This document shows, piece after piece, positions 33,737 through 45,725 of a DNA stretch of 64,000 nucleotides. The notes beneath the pieces were generated by a model that made no database searches, had not been told where the DNA came from, and worked only from the letters and a program-made list of their open reading frames with translations. Location: contig OZ345375.1 in assembly GCA_977006965.1 (NCBI GenBank), forward strand, positions 682,001 through 746,000. Reading direction: 5' to 3'. The DNA comes from Phymatolithon calcareum (lineage: Eukaryota > Rhodophyta > Florideophyceae > Hapalidiales). The first letter of the stretch is position 1, and each line of letters opens with the position of its first letter. The position numbers were made by a program, and so were the translations under genes.

Positions 33737-34129
33737 AAAGGATCGAAGATGACTCGGCGCGATCGTGCCGAGTCATCCGAATTGCGGAGTGTGAAGAAGG
33801 AAAATTAGTCGGCAAGAAAGGTAGATTTTTATTAAAAAGGTACCAACGCATGTGCTGACGGTTGGGGTAACTTTCCTAGTGCCAAGAGGTTTTGATTGGA
33901 TTCTGTGTAAAGAAGAATTTCTTTTTTTGTTGAGGTAACACGATTCAGTGGACTACGAATACCTACCTCTTGTTCCTTCAGGATGTTGAAGGGAATATTA
34001 TTCCACTGTCTGTTATCAGATGAAGACAGAAATGAGATACAGTAGCAAATGCTGTCATCCCGTCTTATCTCTTTTGACTATATATTCATAAATTCTCATG
34101 GGGAAGGGACAAACGATCTTATTGACTAC

Positions 34130-35375
34130 TAGTCGCGGCGTACAGTCGCATCTGTAGCAACTGTACGCCTCGAACTTTGATCGCGATCCACATGCAACGC
34201 CGAATCAGAGGCACGTTTTTTCGCGCGCGAAAATCAATAGCGCTTACTGCATTCTTTATTTGGTGACCGGTAACGACAATAATAATGTGAATATTTGCTT
34301 TTCTCATTGCCGCGCCATGGGGCGCGACGTTTCCACGGGCCTGGCAAAACATTATCATAGTACTATTGCAGATCGTCCCAGGCGAGATTGTCATATAAAG
34401 AATCATAGATGGGCTGCAATCGTAGCACCGCCCGAAGGTATTTCGCATTGGCCAGGATGGCCTACAGGAAAGGGGGTTACAACATAATATGTTGTAACCC
34501 CCTTATTATTATGTTGATACAGGAAATCTATCACCAGTATATACATTGGGCACTAGTGCACTTTTGAGACTTGGGAGGTAAAGAAAAATTAACAAAATAT
34601 AAACAACCGTTTGCACAACTACCTTCACCATCAACGAGAGTCAGCACCGCGCACATTGCGCGAGCAGCCCAACTTCTCCGCCACCCTCAATCGTGACGTG
34701 GTGAACAGGGAACCAGTCACGCCCACACGACAGAAACTCAAGCAAAAACAGCGTGGCGTGTGTCGAAGAGCGAGCAACAGGACAGGCGGAGCGCCGTGCA
34801 AAATCTGCCCATGAGCGAGCTAGCGCCAGTAGCGCGACACTCATCGATTGTACTTTTTAGTGGAAGCCTTGCACGAGGTCGTTCGATGTTGCTTTCACGT
34901 CGATGGAATTAGCACTGCCAAACATCTGCATGGTTGGACCGGTCCACCTTTGCTGCCACGAAGCTCCGCGAGGCGCAACAAAACACAAAAAATTCCTCGA
35001 CTTGCCGTTCTATTGGTTTGAGCGTCGCAGCATAACCTGCGCGCTCATACAGTACTTCACATTATCACTCCCAGATCCCCGTTGCTGTGAGCTTGCGCTC
35101 ACCAACCTGTCGACCTCCAACGTCAATAGCCTCAATCGTCACCTGTGTGAGCCTGCACAATCTCACTCTCAGTCACTGTGTTCGCTTCTCAGATTTATGC
35201 ACTTCAACTGCAAGTCTGGTGAGCCCGCATTTTCGACAACTGCTGCAACAATACCACCAGACAGATTCGCAGCCGCGTAGTCGAAATTGTAGTCGAAGTT
35301 GTCTTCGGTCCCCGAGGCAGCGCGATCGAAGGGATCACAGTTCATCGTGAATATTGACAAAAATGGATCGAACAT
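34130..35375. repeat. Second array module, copy 3
   Basis: Contains the two decayed blocks, a unique 35-base near-perfect palindrome (34470-34504) and the orphan A-like flank joined to short X (- strand ATG at 35375). The left arm of the 125-base hairpin is missing, as in copy 1. No intact gene. Confidence 0.5.
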
Positions 35376-36434
35376 GACTCGGCGCGATAGTGCCGAGTCA
35401 TCCGAATTGCGGAGCGTGAAGAAAGAAAATTAGTGGGCATGACCCGAAATTAGTGGTGTACAGCAGTACTTGCTGGAAGAAGAGGAAGAAATGTAGATTT
35501 TTATTTAAAAGGTACCAACGCATGTGCTGACGGTTGGGGTAACTTTCCTAGTGCCAAGAGGTTTTGATTGGATTCTGTGTAAAGAAGAATTTTTTTTTTT
35601 TTTTTGAGGTAACACGATTCAGTGGAATACGAAAACCCACGTCATGTCCCTGCGGGACGTCGAGGGGAAAATTACTCCACTGTATGTTTTCAGATGAAGA
35701 CAGAAATGAGATACAGTAACAGATGCTGTCATCCCGTCTTATCTCTTTTGACTATATTTATAAAGTCTCATGGGGGTACTAAAGTGGAACTTGAAATATG
35801 ACAGCAACGATTGTTTTTCTACTTGGAAATACTCCCTGCTCAGTCACACATGAACGCTACTTTTTGCGACTGCGATATCGACGGGAATATGTGCTACTTG
35901 ACTTCGACTGCCAACACGCTTCCATCTGCTCGCGGACAGAAGGCAGTACTTGGCGTCATACTGATCTAAATATCCGATTCTTCCTCAAACTACTGTGGAA
36001 AATTCAACACCGGTATATTCGACGGTACAGATAGTAGCAGTCATGGAGTCAATCACTTTGTTTCTGACCTATACAGTAAATGTCGCCGCGAGCACAGGCA
36101 TAAAACTTCGTCATCACTCTTGTGACCCATTCGAAAAAGAAGGACGTGGTCCTGACCCCGTGATAAGAAGACCTTGACGAATACCAAATCGATTTCTATC
36201 CTGAGGCCATAGTACAGCTCGACCGCAGAGTTAACCGTCTTGCGTCTATCATTTTGAACGCAGGGAAACTCCTTCACAACCCGAAAGTCGATATCTGCTC
36301 ACCAGATTTACTATGAGAACCCTAAGCATACAGCTTACATCGATCCCCACTAATCGGCGCCGATTAGTGGAACACTTGAACGAGGTCGTTCGTTGTTGCT
36401 TTCACGTCGATGGAACTAGCACTGCCAAATATCT

Positions 36435-36940
36435 CACCTACGAGAGGATACGTTGCGCGGAGCAAGCAGCCGAGGAGCGAGCACGGAGGCGGAAGTAGAG
36501 AAGACGTGCAACACCGAGCAAGAAGTCGGTTTCCGGAGAATATCTAAAATACCAGCGGTATGCCGTTGCCGGCAGAGCGTCTATAGAGACGATGTCAACG
36601 CCCTTAATCAATAGGGACTTACGCGAGTACCGCGCCACGTGCCAGGCGCGGTTACGACATGCTATCGGATCAGCTGTCAAACGAGCTCGGTGCACTGATC
36701 ACCGAGCTGCAAAATATGGCGCAATGAACACACAATGACGCCTCGCTACCGGGGGTCGTCTACGGCGAACAATACAGGAGTTCTGCAATTTAGATGAGAT
36801 ATCTGAGATCCTAAGTTTTTCCTCCCGCCCCTCTGGCGGTGTGTTTTCGTAAGCTACACAAAGGTAGGTAGCAACTGAGGAAGCCTTGCCCATATCTTCG
36901 GAAGTCTGTGGGGCTTTTAAATAAACTTTGCTCAAAAAAA
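36435..36940 (+). mobile_element. 506-base poly(A) retrocopy, unit 4
   Basis: Same insertion site and length as in units 1 and 2, flanked by ACTGCCAAATATCT (36421-36434 and 36941-36954). The basic frame has acquired a TAG at 36496-36498 (Trp codon in the other two copies), so it is decaying. Confidence 0.8.
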
Positions 36941-37343
36941 ACTGCCAAATATCTGCTTGTTTGGACACATGCACGTGTACCGGTCCACATCCGCTCCCAC
37001 GAATCTCTTCGACGTGCGCTCTAGTGTTTTGAGCGTCGCACCAGAATCTGTGCGCATACAGTACTTCACATGATCACTCCCACATTTTCCAACTCATATT
37101 CCCCGTTGCTCAGTGCCCTTGCGCTCACCAACCTGTCGATCACCAACGTCAATCGCCTCAATCGTCACCTGCGTGAGCTCGCACAATCTCACTCTCAGTC
37201 ACTGTCTTCGCTTTTCACGTTTTTCACATCAACTGCCGCTCGCTTCCGCTTACTGTTCTCGACCTGCTGTCAATCGAAATCATAACGCTGATCGCGTTGC
37301 GAGACTCAACAACTCACGCGGAACTACACCACACGTTTACGCT

Positions 37344-38648
37344 ATGGCGCCATTGCCTATGGACTATGGAGTACTTTCTACCGCCGCCCACGCCGTCGTG
37401 GGCGGCTCCAAGTCAGCACTGAGCTGGCCCACCGTTTTAGCGTTTCTGTCCATACTGATTGCTGCCATGCAGGGTACTCTTGTGATGGAGTCGGCAGATC
37501 CGTGTCGCATCTCGTACCGAAAGGTGTGCATTTTGCTTGGACTGGAACTTGCAGAGGTGATTGTCATAGGAGCTTCAGAAGTGTTGTCGTTTGTGCAGTT
37601 GCGAACAGCTCTTCGGATACGGCTCGAGTGGTTACAGTTTGTGCCGCCTTGTATTCTGGTGATCGGTTTTTCTGAAATTCTAATTGATGTGATATACACG
37701 TTGAATTGTGCAGCAAGGAGTCGCAACTTTTGGATACCATTCTCTGTGTCCGGTCGCAAGGCTGATGGCTCGAGTCGACGACACTGGGAGACGCTGTTTC
37801 TGATTGTTACAGCAGGATGCTCATTTGTACTTGTTGGGTGGCGGCAGAGGTGGTGGTGGGTGTCCGAGGCAGTGAGTGAAAATGTGGCAAGAAGAGCAAT
37901 TGAAGAAAACAGAGCGCTGAGTGTTGGAGTGATGGGATTCTGTGTTGGTTGGGGACTGATCATATCTGTCGGTGTTACACTCCTCATGTCGTGGGGGTTT
38001 ATTATTTACTATTTTAAGAATATTCTGTATCTTTTTCGGCCAATTTATTTCATGGAAACACAGTTGAAAGATGAGTCCCGACTTTCTTCTTGGATGATAA
38101 TGAGAAAACCGACGCCAGAGCTGAGATCGCAGCAAAAGTTTCATAATCGATACCGTCACAGAGAGCTTGCTGATGAACTTGAAAACATGGACGACGATAC
38201 ATTGGATCGTCAGCTTGAATTTGCACCACTCCATGTTGGAAATGCAATTGTTGGTGACGACCAGCGTGCGATATACGAGCAAGATGATGAAGAAACGGCA
38301 CTCGTACATGTCTTCCTACTGGTGGCGGAGCATCTTTCGATTTTACCGTTACTTCTTTCTGTGGTTATCGCAGTGGCACAACTTTGGGACAAGATGGACT
38401 TGTCAATATTCAACTCAGTCAAGGAGTTGGTGGATGTGGTTATAGTAGTGGCATTTGTTGAAATTGCCATTGGACTCAAATCGCTTGTTTGGGGCATAAA
38501 GGGGCTTGGGGACGGAAAGGCGGATATGGTGCTCACTGATGACTCAAGATGGATTCAAAAGGCACTGAACGAGAGGAGGGAAAATAACCAGCAAGTCGAT
38601 GCGAGTGGAGAAAGCGAAGGAGGTGAGGACGCAGAACATGATGACTGA
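37344..38648 (+). CDS. Gene A4, multi-pass membrane protein of unknown family
   Basis: A 434-aa product starting MAPLPMDYGVLSTAAH. Approximate helices: 28-48, 61-82, 97-119, 149-167, 192-216, 321-346 and 362-384. Hypervariable residues cluster at 121-129 (NCAARSRNF), about 217-255, and about 308-322 (YEQDDEETALV). Counting helices, all three lie on one side of the membrane, the same side as the acidic C-terminus. Which side is outside cannot be decided, because positive charges are spread over both. The best-conserved parts are helices 1 to 5 and the Trp-rich turn WRQRWWWVSEAVSENVARR. No known family is recognised, and the gene is intronless. Confidence 0.75.
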   Translation: MAPLPMDYGVLSTAAHAVVGGSKSALSWPTVLAFLSILIAAMQGTLVMESADPCRISYRKVCILLGLELAEVIVIGASEVLSFVQLRTALRIRLEWLQFVPPCILVIGFSEILIDVIYTLNCAARSRNFWIPFSVSGRKADGSSRRHWETLFLIVTAGCSFVLVGWRQRWWWVSEAVSENVARRAIEENRALSVGVMGFCVGWGLIISVGVTLLMSWGFIIYYFKNILYLFRPIYFMETQLKDESRLSSWMIMRKPTPELRSQQKFHNRYRHRELADELENMDDDTLDRQLEFAPLHVGNAIVGDDQRAIYEQDDEETALVHVFLLVAEHLSILPLLLSVVIAVAQLWDKMDLSIFNSVKELVDVVIVVAFVEIAIGLKSLVWGIKGLGDGKADMVLTDDSRWIQKALNERRENNQQVDASGESEGGEDAEHDD

Positions 38649-40426
38649 CGTAGTTATGTGGGAGGTGTTTTGCAGGCCAAGCCAAAAATGAACGAGGTTG
38701 AGGAGCAATGAAAAGGCGAGGTGTTTTTTGAATCTGTGAATCGAAGTTATGTAAATAAAGAATGCGAGCGTAGAGTTGGACTCAATATATGGCATTGATA
38801 CACCTGACAATCGTTTCTTTCTTGCTTTATTGCGGAAAAATCGCTGACAATTAAGTTGATCGTCTGGAACTATTCTGTAGCAGCGTCTCGTTGTTCAGAA
38901 ATTTGAGTATGGCTAACGGCCTCTCAATCCAAAGTTCTTCTCCTGACTTTGTGCCCACTCGTCCAATACACTTGCGTCTGGAGACTGAACGCCCACCATT
39001 GATCGCCGTGTTGTAGTGTCTAAGGTTCCCCCAATTCCGTAGTTTATCACGGAGCACAACAGGTGGAGCTCTAATAAGCACTCAGCTCTAACCATAAGTT
39101 GCGGATTTAGGAAATTTTCAATTTTTCTCTCATCCTCCAAGAAGATGTCAAAGCCTCCAGTTTTGGGTTGCCCAGTCCACGATAATAGTGGGTATCGATT
39201 AGAGTATCCATCTACGGGTACTTCGATCTCCAGGTTTCGATATTCGCCGAAGCGAATAAGCCGTCACCCAACCATATCTCCTGGCTTCATCGACGTGATC
39301 GGTCCACATTGAAATTCCGGCCGTGGCTTGGTACAACATATATGAGGTCGACAGACGACGAATGTAGCGATTTTTGCAACAACAATGTTTCACCAGTGTC
39401 CAGTTTTTATGCACACTGCTCGCAAAGCAAACACTTTGCTGACGTTGCTAGGTGCTTTTTGCAACGGAAGAAAATGACAATATTGTCATGGCTGCTGTAT
39501 ATACCATCCACTCGCCAGTGAAAGGACTTCCTCTAGTCATAGAACGATGCTCTCCGGCCTCTCCGACGTGAAAAAGTGTATAAAAGACCGCCTGAAAGTC
39601 ATTGTATAAAGGCATTTATCGATTTGAGAACCCGGATTCTCGAATCGATTCTTGTACACTTTTCCGAAGGGACTACAAAACCAAATGAGGGGACACCGCA
39701 AGATGAGGCTAACCAACCGGGTCCCGTTTACAAATGTTCCGGTAGTGCACATCTGGGAGTTGACTTGTCGAGCTCGCGGGGCTCATCGATCCGCAACTGA
39801 ACACGAGAAGCAAAACTACTAGCCTTGGTGAGACCCTAGAAATGACCCGAGGTGGCAGTGCGGCGTGTCTTCATGTACGGGGCAGCATGTCATCTTCGGC
39901 GAGGTCACCAAAGGTCAGAGAGCCACTTTGTCAACATTAGACCTAAAGCCCTTGAACACCGTCCAATCCCGGGCAGTCCAGCAGACAGAGAAAAACGGTA
40001 AGAAGAGGACACACGTTTGCCAGCGCGAGCTGAGCGTCTGGGTGATGGTCCTGGTTCTAGTGGTCTGCTCGTAAAATGTTCTGCAAACATCACCCTTGAA
40101 CAGACGTTGGTTCCAGTTACATCAAGGTCTGCGAAACAGACGTACGGGCTAGCAAACGTCAGCAGTTCCGCTGGTTGGTCTTAGTCAAAGGCAATGTGCA
40201 CTGATTTTTTTGTACAGAACAGTGATGCAACATCCGCACATCGGAGAACTGAATATAAAATTGCACTCAGACTCGCGGGTCATTGGGTTCAGAGTTAAGC
40301 CTTTGCTAATACCAACAACAGCTGTCCTAAATATACATGAATATGATCGTGATGGTAGCGGAACTACTTCATCTTTCCACCTTCATACTTGGGCAAAAAT
40401 GCAAACTAAACTTTGGTAGCCATTTC
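38649..40426. repeat. Unit 4 spacer block between A and T
   Basis: Type I spacer, closest to that of unit 1. It contains short broken frames (38851-39081 -, 39576-39800 +) and the CCCGGA palindrome near 39620-39650. No gene is supported. Confidence 0.5.
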
Positions 40427-41724
40427 CTAATCTGCTTTTAGCACGAAAAAGGCGAAAACTGCTGCGAGAAGGGACCATAGTCCACCTATTCGCATCACCC
40501 ACGCTTCGCCCCATGCCTTGCTCACCCATCCAGTATATGTCGTATCGATGAGCTGAGAGACGACTGCAAAAATGTTGAGTGAACCCAAGTGCCTGTTCAG
40601 TTACGACAGATAAAAAAGGAGTAACAATGAAGGAAAGAGTAAGAAAGATGATTGTCGGGAAGCACAGTTCCATTGAAGGGAGTGCAAACGTACTTTCCGC
40701 GATTAGCTTTGGTACAATTTTTCACCGTCAATGCAGGAGGAATCGTTAACAGCACGGTGAACGGAATTGCATACGCAGCAACTGCAAATTGTCCCCAAAA
40801 TACGCTATGTGTTCCGGCAAACAGAAGAATTATTACTCCATAGAGCAAAAATGCCATCCCAAACAACTTGTCCGGGTTCACCAATTTCAGCATACGTGGG
40901 TACGCAGCCGCTGTCACAATGCTCAACAACGCACGCACGGTACCGGCTGTACCAACAACCGACATCCCAAGCTCATATCTTTTCTTGGCCGCCACATTTC
41001 CCTCGGGGTCCCCTTGAAGAACAGAGGAACCAAGCCATGCCGAAGCATTCGGAAGAACACAGAAAAATGCAAAAAATCCCAGCGCAAACGCACCACCGAC
41101 ATGCCACAGCCACCCCGGGATTCCTCGCAAGTATGCTAATAGCCCCTTCGGTACCTTGGCAAGTGTCGAACAAAGCCCTTCATGTTCGGCAGTGTTTTCG
41201 TCAGAATGCGGCACTTTGTGTTGCTCCTCATTTGCCACAACGATCATAGTAACGCTCGTACAAATATATGCAATCGCCGTGAGCAGAAACAGAAACTGTA
41301 GATGCACGACAGGATCCTTATAGCGCATGAGTATGAGGTTGACGGAAAAGTCATCAAGACTGCCCATTGCAATGGTGGCACTCTGCACGACATGCTGCTG
41401 CCGTTCTGGTACGAGCTCGCCTTGCAAAGCACGCACTGCGCTCGCTCGCATGCATGCCGTCATCACGTTAACATCAGTACTAGTCGAACGGAAAAATGCA
41501 CGGTGCGAATGTCACTTACCAGGAAACTTCGAAGTGTTAATGGAAAGATCCATACCCGCAAACGAAGCAACAGCGATGACGAGTGTGGAAATATGCTTGG
41601 CGCCATGAAATGATCGAAGTCGTACTATAATACGGCCTCGATATCACGCGCATTTAAAAATACCATCATCTCAGAGAGAGTACCAATAGCACCGGCGATG
41701 ATGAACGGATGTCGACCCCAAATG
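40427..41724 (-). pseudogene. T4, truncated SLC45/SUT-like sugar transporter
   Basis: Has the same N-terminal loss and EAVL stop as T1 to T3. The main exon is open to KANRGK, the second intron begins GTACGT, and the last exon is intact to 40427. It is a type I copy, sharing the intron sequence around GAAGCACAGTTCCATTGAAG with T1. Confidence 0.85.
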
Positions 41725-42327
41725 ACAAACATATCCCGGCTACGAATTTCATGAACATTGTAAAGGTATGGGGAGTGGCGCTCTGCCTTCTCATACATTG
41801 CTCTCGAAGACTCGGAGTACTTCGAAATGGCGAGGGTGACGTCGAAAAAACGATTCTAGTCACTGTCACTGTGACTCACTGGGCCTTTCTTTTCGGAAAA
41901 ACATCCGATTCAACTGTTTTACGAAGCGATCGCTGCTTAGAAAGTGTCCCACAACATCGCGAAGCATGGGCGTCCTGTCCTACCGCAAGATGGCTCGCAC
42001 CTTTCGAGACACGCGATGGGCGCCGTTCAACATTCCCTCGAGCTGCATCCTCATATCGACTTCGTGGTCGAAACCAATGCCATCGCCCACATCTGCGGAC
42101 TGATATTCCAATTTTCCGAACTTGTCCGGGTCCAGCGCGGGCAGCAATGCGTTGACCAGCGCTTCGTCATACAAGTCTGGTGAACCGGCACCGTTGACAA
42201 CGATACCACCAGACAGATTTCCAGCGGCGTAGTTGAAAATTGAGTCGCAGTTGCCCTCCGTCCCCGAGGCAGCGCGATCGAAGGGATCACAGTTCATCGT
42301 GAATATTGACAAAAATGGATCGAACAT
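41725..42327 (-). pseudogene. Fragment X, copy 4
   Basis: From the ATG at 42327 the 115-codon frame ends at 41980 at the conserved stop. It is the best match to copy 0, sharing NCDSIFNYAA. It carries the 10-base insertion near 41870 also seen in copy 3. Function unknown. Confidence 0.55.
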
Positions 42328-42841
42328 GACTCGGCGCGATAGTGCCGAGTCATCCGAATTGCGGAGCGTGAAGAAAGAAAATTAGTGGGCATGGCCCGAA
42401 ATTAGTGGTGTACAGCAGTACTTGCTGGAAGAAGAGGAAGAAATGTAGATTTTTATTTAAAAGGTATCAACGCATGTGCTGACGGTTGGGGTAACTTTCC
42501 TAGTGCCAAGAGGTTTTGATTGGATTCTGTGTAAAGAAGAATTTCTTTTTTTGTTGAGGTAACACGATTCAGTGGACTACGAAAACCCACCTCTTGTCCT
42601 TTCGGGACGTCGAGGGGGATAATTACTCCACTGTCTAAATATCAGATGAAGACAGAAATGTGATACAGTAGCAAATGCTGTCATTCTGTCTTATCTCTTT
42701 TGACTATATATTCTTAAAGTCTCATGGGGAAGGGACAAACCATCTTATTGACTAGTGGCAAAGCGAAAAACAAAACTTCTACATGCCCATGGGACACGTT
42801 CCACGTCCCAGCGCATCACCTAAAGAACGCAACTAGAGTCA

Positions 42842-42966
42842 CGTGCCTCTGAATCGGCGTTCCGTTTGGATTTCGACCAAATTTTGCGGCGTACAGTCGC
42901 ATCTGTAGCAACTGTACGCCGCGAACTTTGATCGCGATCCACATGTAACCCCGAATCAGAGGCACG
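42842..42966. repeat. 125-base near-perfect hairpin
   Basis: The left arm starts CGTGCCTCTGAATCGGCG and the right arm ends with its near complement CGAATCAGAGGCACG. The arms are about 57 bases with a short CGCATCTGTA-containing loop. The left arm is also present at 23622-23690 (with a LINE in the loop) but missing in copies 1 and 3 of the module, which keep only the right arm (about 860-933 and 34150-34220). Confidence 0.8.
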
Positions 42967-43092
42967 TTGTTTCTCGCGTGCAAAAAAACCAATAGCGCTT
43001 ACTGCATTCCTTATTAGGTGACCGGTAACGACAATAATAATGTGACTATTTGCTTTTCTCATTGCCGCGCCATGGGGGCGCGACGTTTCCAC

Positions 43093-43287
43093 TGTTAGAA
43101 TCCAAGATCAATGGGAACATCTGTCTGTCTCCTCCTCGGAGAACAGCAGCAGCAGCAAGGTTTTATTGATGAGAATCTTGAGATTGTGATGACTCTCCGG
43201 AGGTGTAACCGTAAGTACAGATACACGTGGACAAATAATTAGTTCTCGGCAGGCACGACCAGCATCGTGTCTGATATTTCTTTAACA
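43093..43287. mobile_element. 195-base solo LTR
   Basis: Begins TGTTAGAATCC and ends TTCTTTAACA (TG..CA with short inverted ends). It is flanked by a 5-base duplication TCCAC (43088-43092 and 43288-43292). The sister modules have the empty site GTTTCCACGGGC. It is the footprint of an LTR retrotransposon lost by LTR-LTR recombination. Copia-like termini are suggested but the family is unproven. Confidence 0.85.
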
Positions 43288-43292
43288 TCCAC

Positions 43293-44282
43293 GGGCTTAG
43301 CACAACGTTATCATACTGTAGAACTATTGCAGATCGTCCCGGGCGAGATTGTCATATACAAGAATCATAGATGGGCTGAAATCGTAGCACCGCCCGAAGT
43401 TATTTCGCATTGGACTGGATGGCCCATAGGGATGCTACCACCAGTATTTACATTGCGCGTTGGTGCACGTTTGAGACTTGGGAGGAAAAGAAAAATTAAC
43501 AAAAAGTAAACAAGCGCTTGCACAACTACCTTCACCACCCACGAGAGTCAGCACCGCGCACATTGCGCGAGCACCCCAACTTCTCCGCCACCCTCAATCG
43601 TGAGGTGGTAAACAGGGAACCTGTCACGCCCACGCGACAGAAACTCAAGCAAAAACAGCGTGGCGTGTGTCGAAGAGCGAGCAACAGGACAGGCGGAGCG
43701 CCGTGGAAAATCTGCCCACGAGCGAGCTAGCCCCAGTACTGCGACACTCATCGATTGTACTTTTTAGTGGAAGCCTTGCACGAGGTCGTTCGATGTTGCT
43801 TTCACGTCGATGGAATTAGCACTGCCAAACATCTGCATGGTTGGACCGGTCCACCTTTGCTGCCACGAAGCTCCGCGTGGCGCAACAAAACACAAAAAAT
43901 TCCTCGACTTGCCGTTCTATTGGTTTGAGCGTCGCAGCATAACCTGCGCGCTCATACAGTACTTCACATGATCACTCCCAGATCCCCGTTGCTGTGCGCT
44001 TGCGCTCACCAACCTGTCGACCTCCAACGTCAATCGCCTCAATCGTCACCTGTGTGAGCCTGCACAATCTCACTCTCAGTCACTGTGTTCGCTTCTCAGA
44101 TTTATGCACTTCAACTGCAAGTCTGGTGAGCCCGCATTGTCGACAACTGCTGCAACGATACCACCAGACAGATTCGCAGCCGCGTAGTCGAAATTGTAGT
44201 CGAAGTTGTCTTCGGTCCACGAGGCAGCGCGATCGAAGGGATCACAGTTCATCGTGAATATTGACAAAAATGGATCGAACAT
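43293..44282. repeat. Second array module, copy 4
   Basis: Continuation of the module after the solo LTR. It has the best-preserved version of block 1 (IVPGEIVIYKNHRWAEIV and so on, near 43330-43500), block 2 (43518-43750) and the orphan A-like flank joined to short X (- strand ATG at 44282). The + frame 43267-43509 begins inside the solo LTR, so it is not a native gene start. Confidence 0.5.
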
Positions 44283-45725
44283 GACTCGGCGCGATAGTGC
44301 CGAGTCATCCCAATTGCGGAGCGTGAAGAAAGAAAATTTGTGGGCATGACCCGAAATTAGTGGTGTACAGCAGTACTTGCTGGAAGAAGAGGAAGAAAGG
44401 TAGATTTTTATTTAAAAGGTACCAACGCATGTGCTGACGGTTGGGGTAACTTTCCTAGTGCCAAGAGGTTTTGATTGGATTCTATATAAAGAAGAATTTC
44501 TTTTTTTGTTGAGGTAACACGATTCAGTGGAATATGAAATCCCACCTCTTGTCCTGCGGGACGTCGACGGGAAAATTACTCCTCTGTTTGTTATCAGATG
44601 AAGACAGAAATGAGATACAGTACTGTAGCAGATGCTGTCATCCCGTCTTATCTCTTTTGACTATATTTATAAAGTCTCATGGGGGTACTAAAGTGGAACT
44701 TGAAATATGACAGCAACGATTGATTTTCTACTTGGAAATACTATCTGCTCAGTCACACATGAACGCTACTTTTCGGGACTGCGATATCGACGGGAATATG
44801 TGCTATTTGACTTCGACTGCCAACACGCTTCCATCTGCTCGCGGACTGAACGCCGTACTTGACGCCATACTGATCTAAATATCCGATTCTTCCTCAAACT
44901 ACTGTGGAAAATTCAACACCGGTATATTCGACGGTACAGCTAGTAGCAGTCCTAGAGTCAATCACTTTGTCTCTGACCTATACAGTAAATGTCACCGCGA
45001 GCACAGGCATAAGACTTCGTCATCACTCTTGTGACCCATTCGAAAAAGAAGGACGTTGTCCTGACCCCGTGATAAGAAGACCTTGAAGAATACCAAATCG
45101 ATTTCTATCCTGAGGCCATAGTACAGCTCGACCGCAGAGTTAACCGTCTTGCGTCTATCATTTTGAACGCAGTGAAACTCCCTCACGACCCGAAAGTCGG
45201 TATCTGCTCACCAGTTTTACTATGAGAACCCAAAGCATACAGCTTAAATCGATCCCGACCAATCGGCGCCGATTAGTGGAACACTTGAACGAGGTCGTTC
45301 GTTGTTTCTTTCACGTTGATGGAACTAGCACTGCCAAATATCTGTATGTTTAGACACATGCACGTGTACCGGTCCACATCCGCTCCCACGAATCTCCTCG
45401 ACGTGAGCTGTAGTGTTTTGAACGTCGCACCAGAACCTGCGCGCATGCAGTACTTCACATGATCACTCCCACATTTTCCAACTCATATTCCCCGTTGCGC
45501 AGTGAGCTTCCGCTCACCAACCTGTCGATCCCCAACGTCAATCGCCTCAATCGTCACCTGCGTGAGCCGCACACTCTCAGTCACTGTCTTCGCTTTTCAC
45601 GTTTTTCACATCAACTGCCGCTCGCTTCCGCTTACTGTTCTCGACCTGCTGTCAATCGAAATCATAACGCTGATCGCGTTGCGAGACTCAACAACTCACG
45701 CGGAACTACACCACACGTTTACGCT

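Noticed and set aside
43267-43509. An 80-codon gene ending RKRKINKK
   Set aside because: Its ATG lies inside the solo LTR, so the frame was opened by the insertion; the rest is a decayed block repeated in the other modules.
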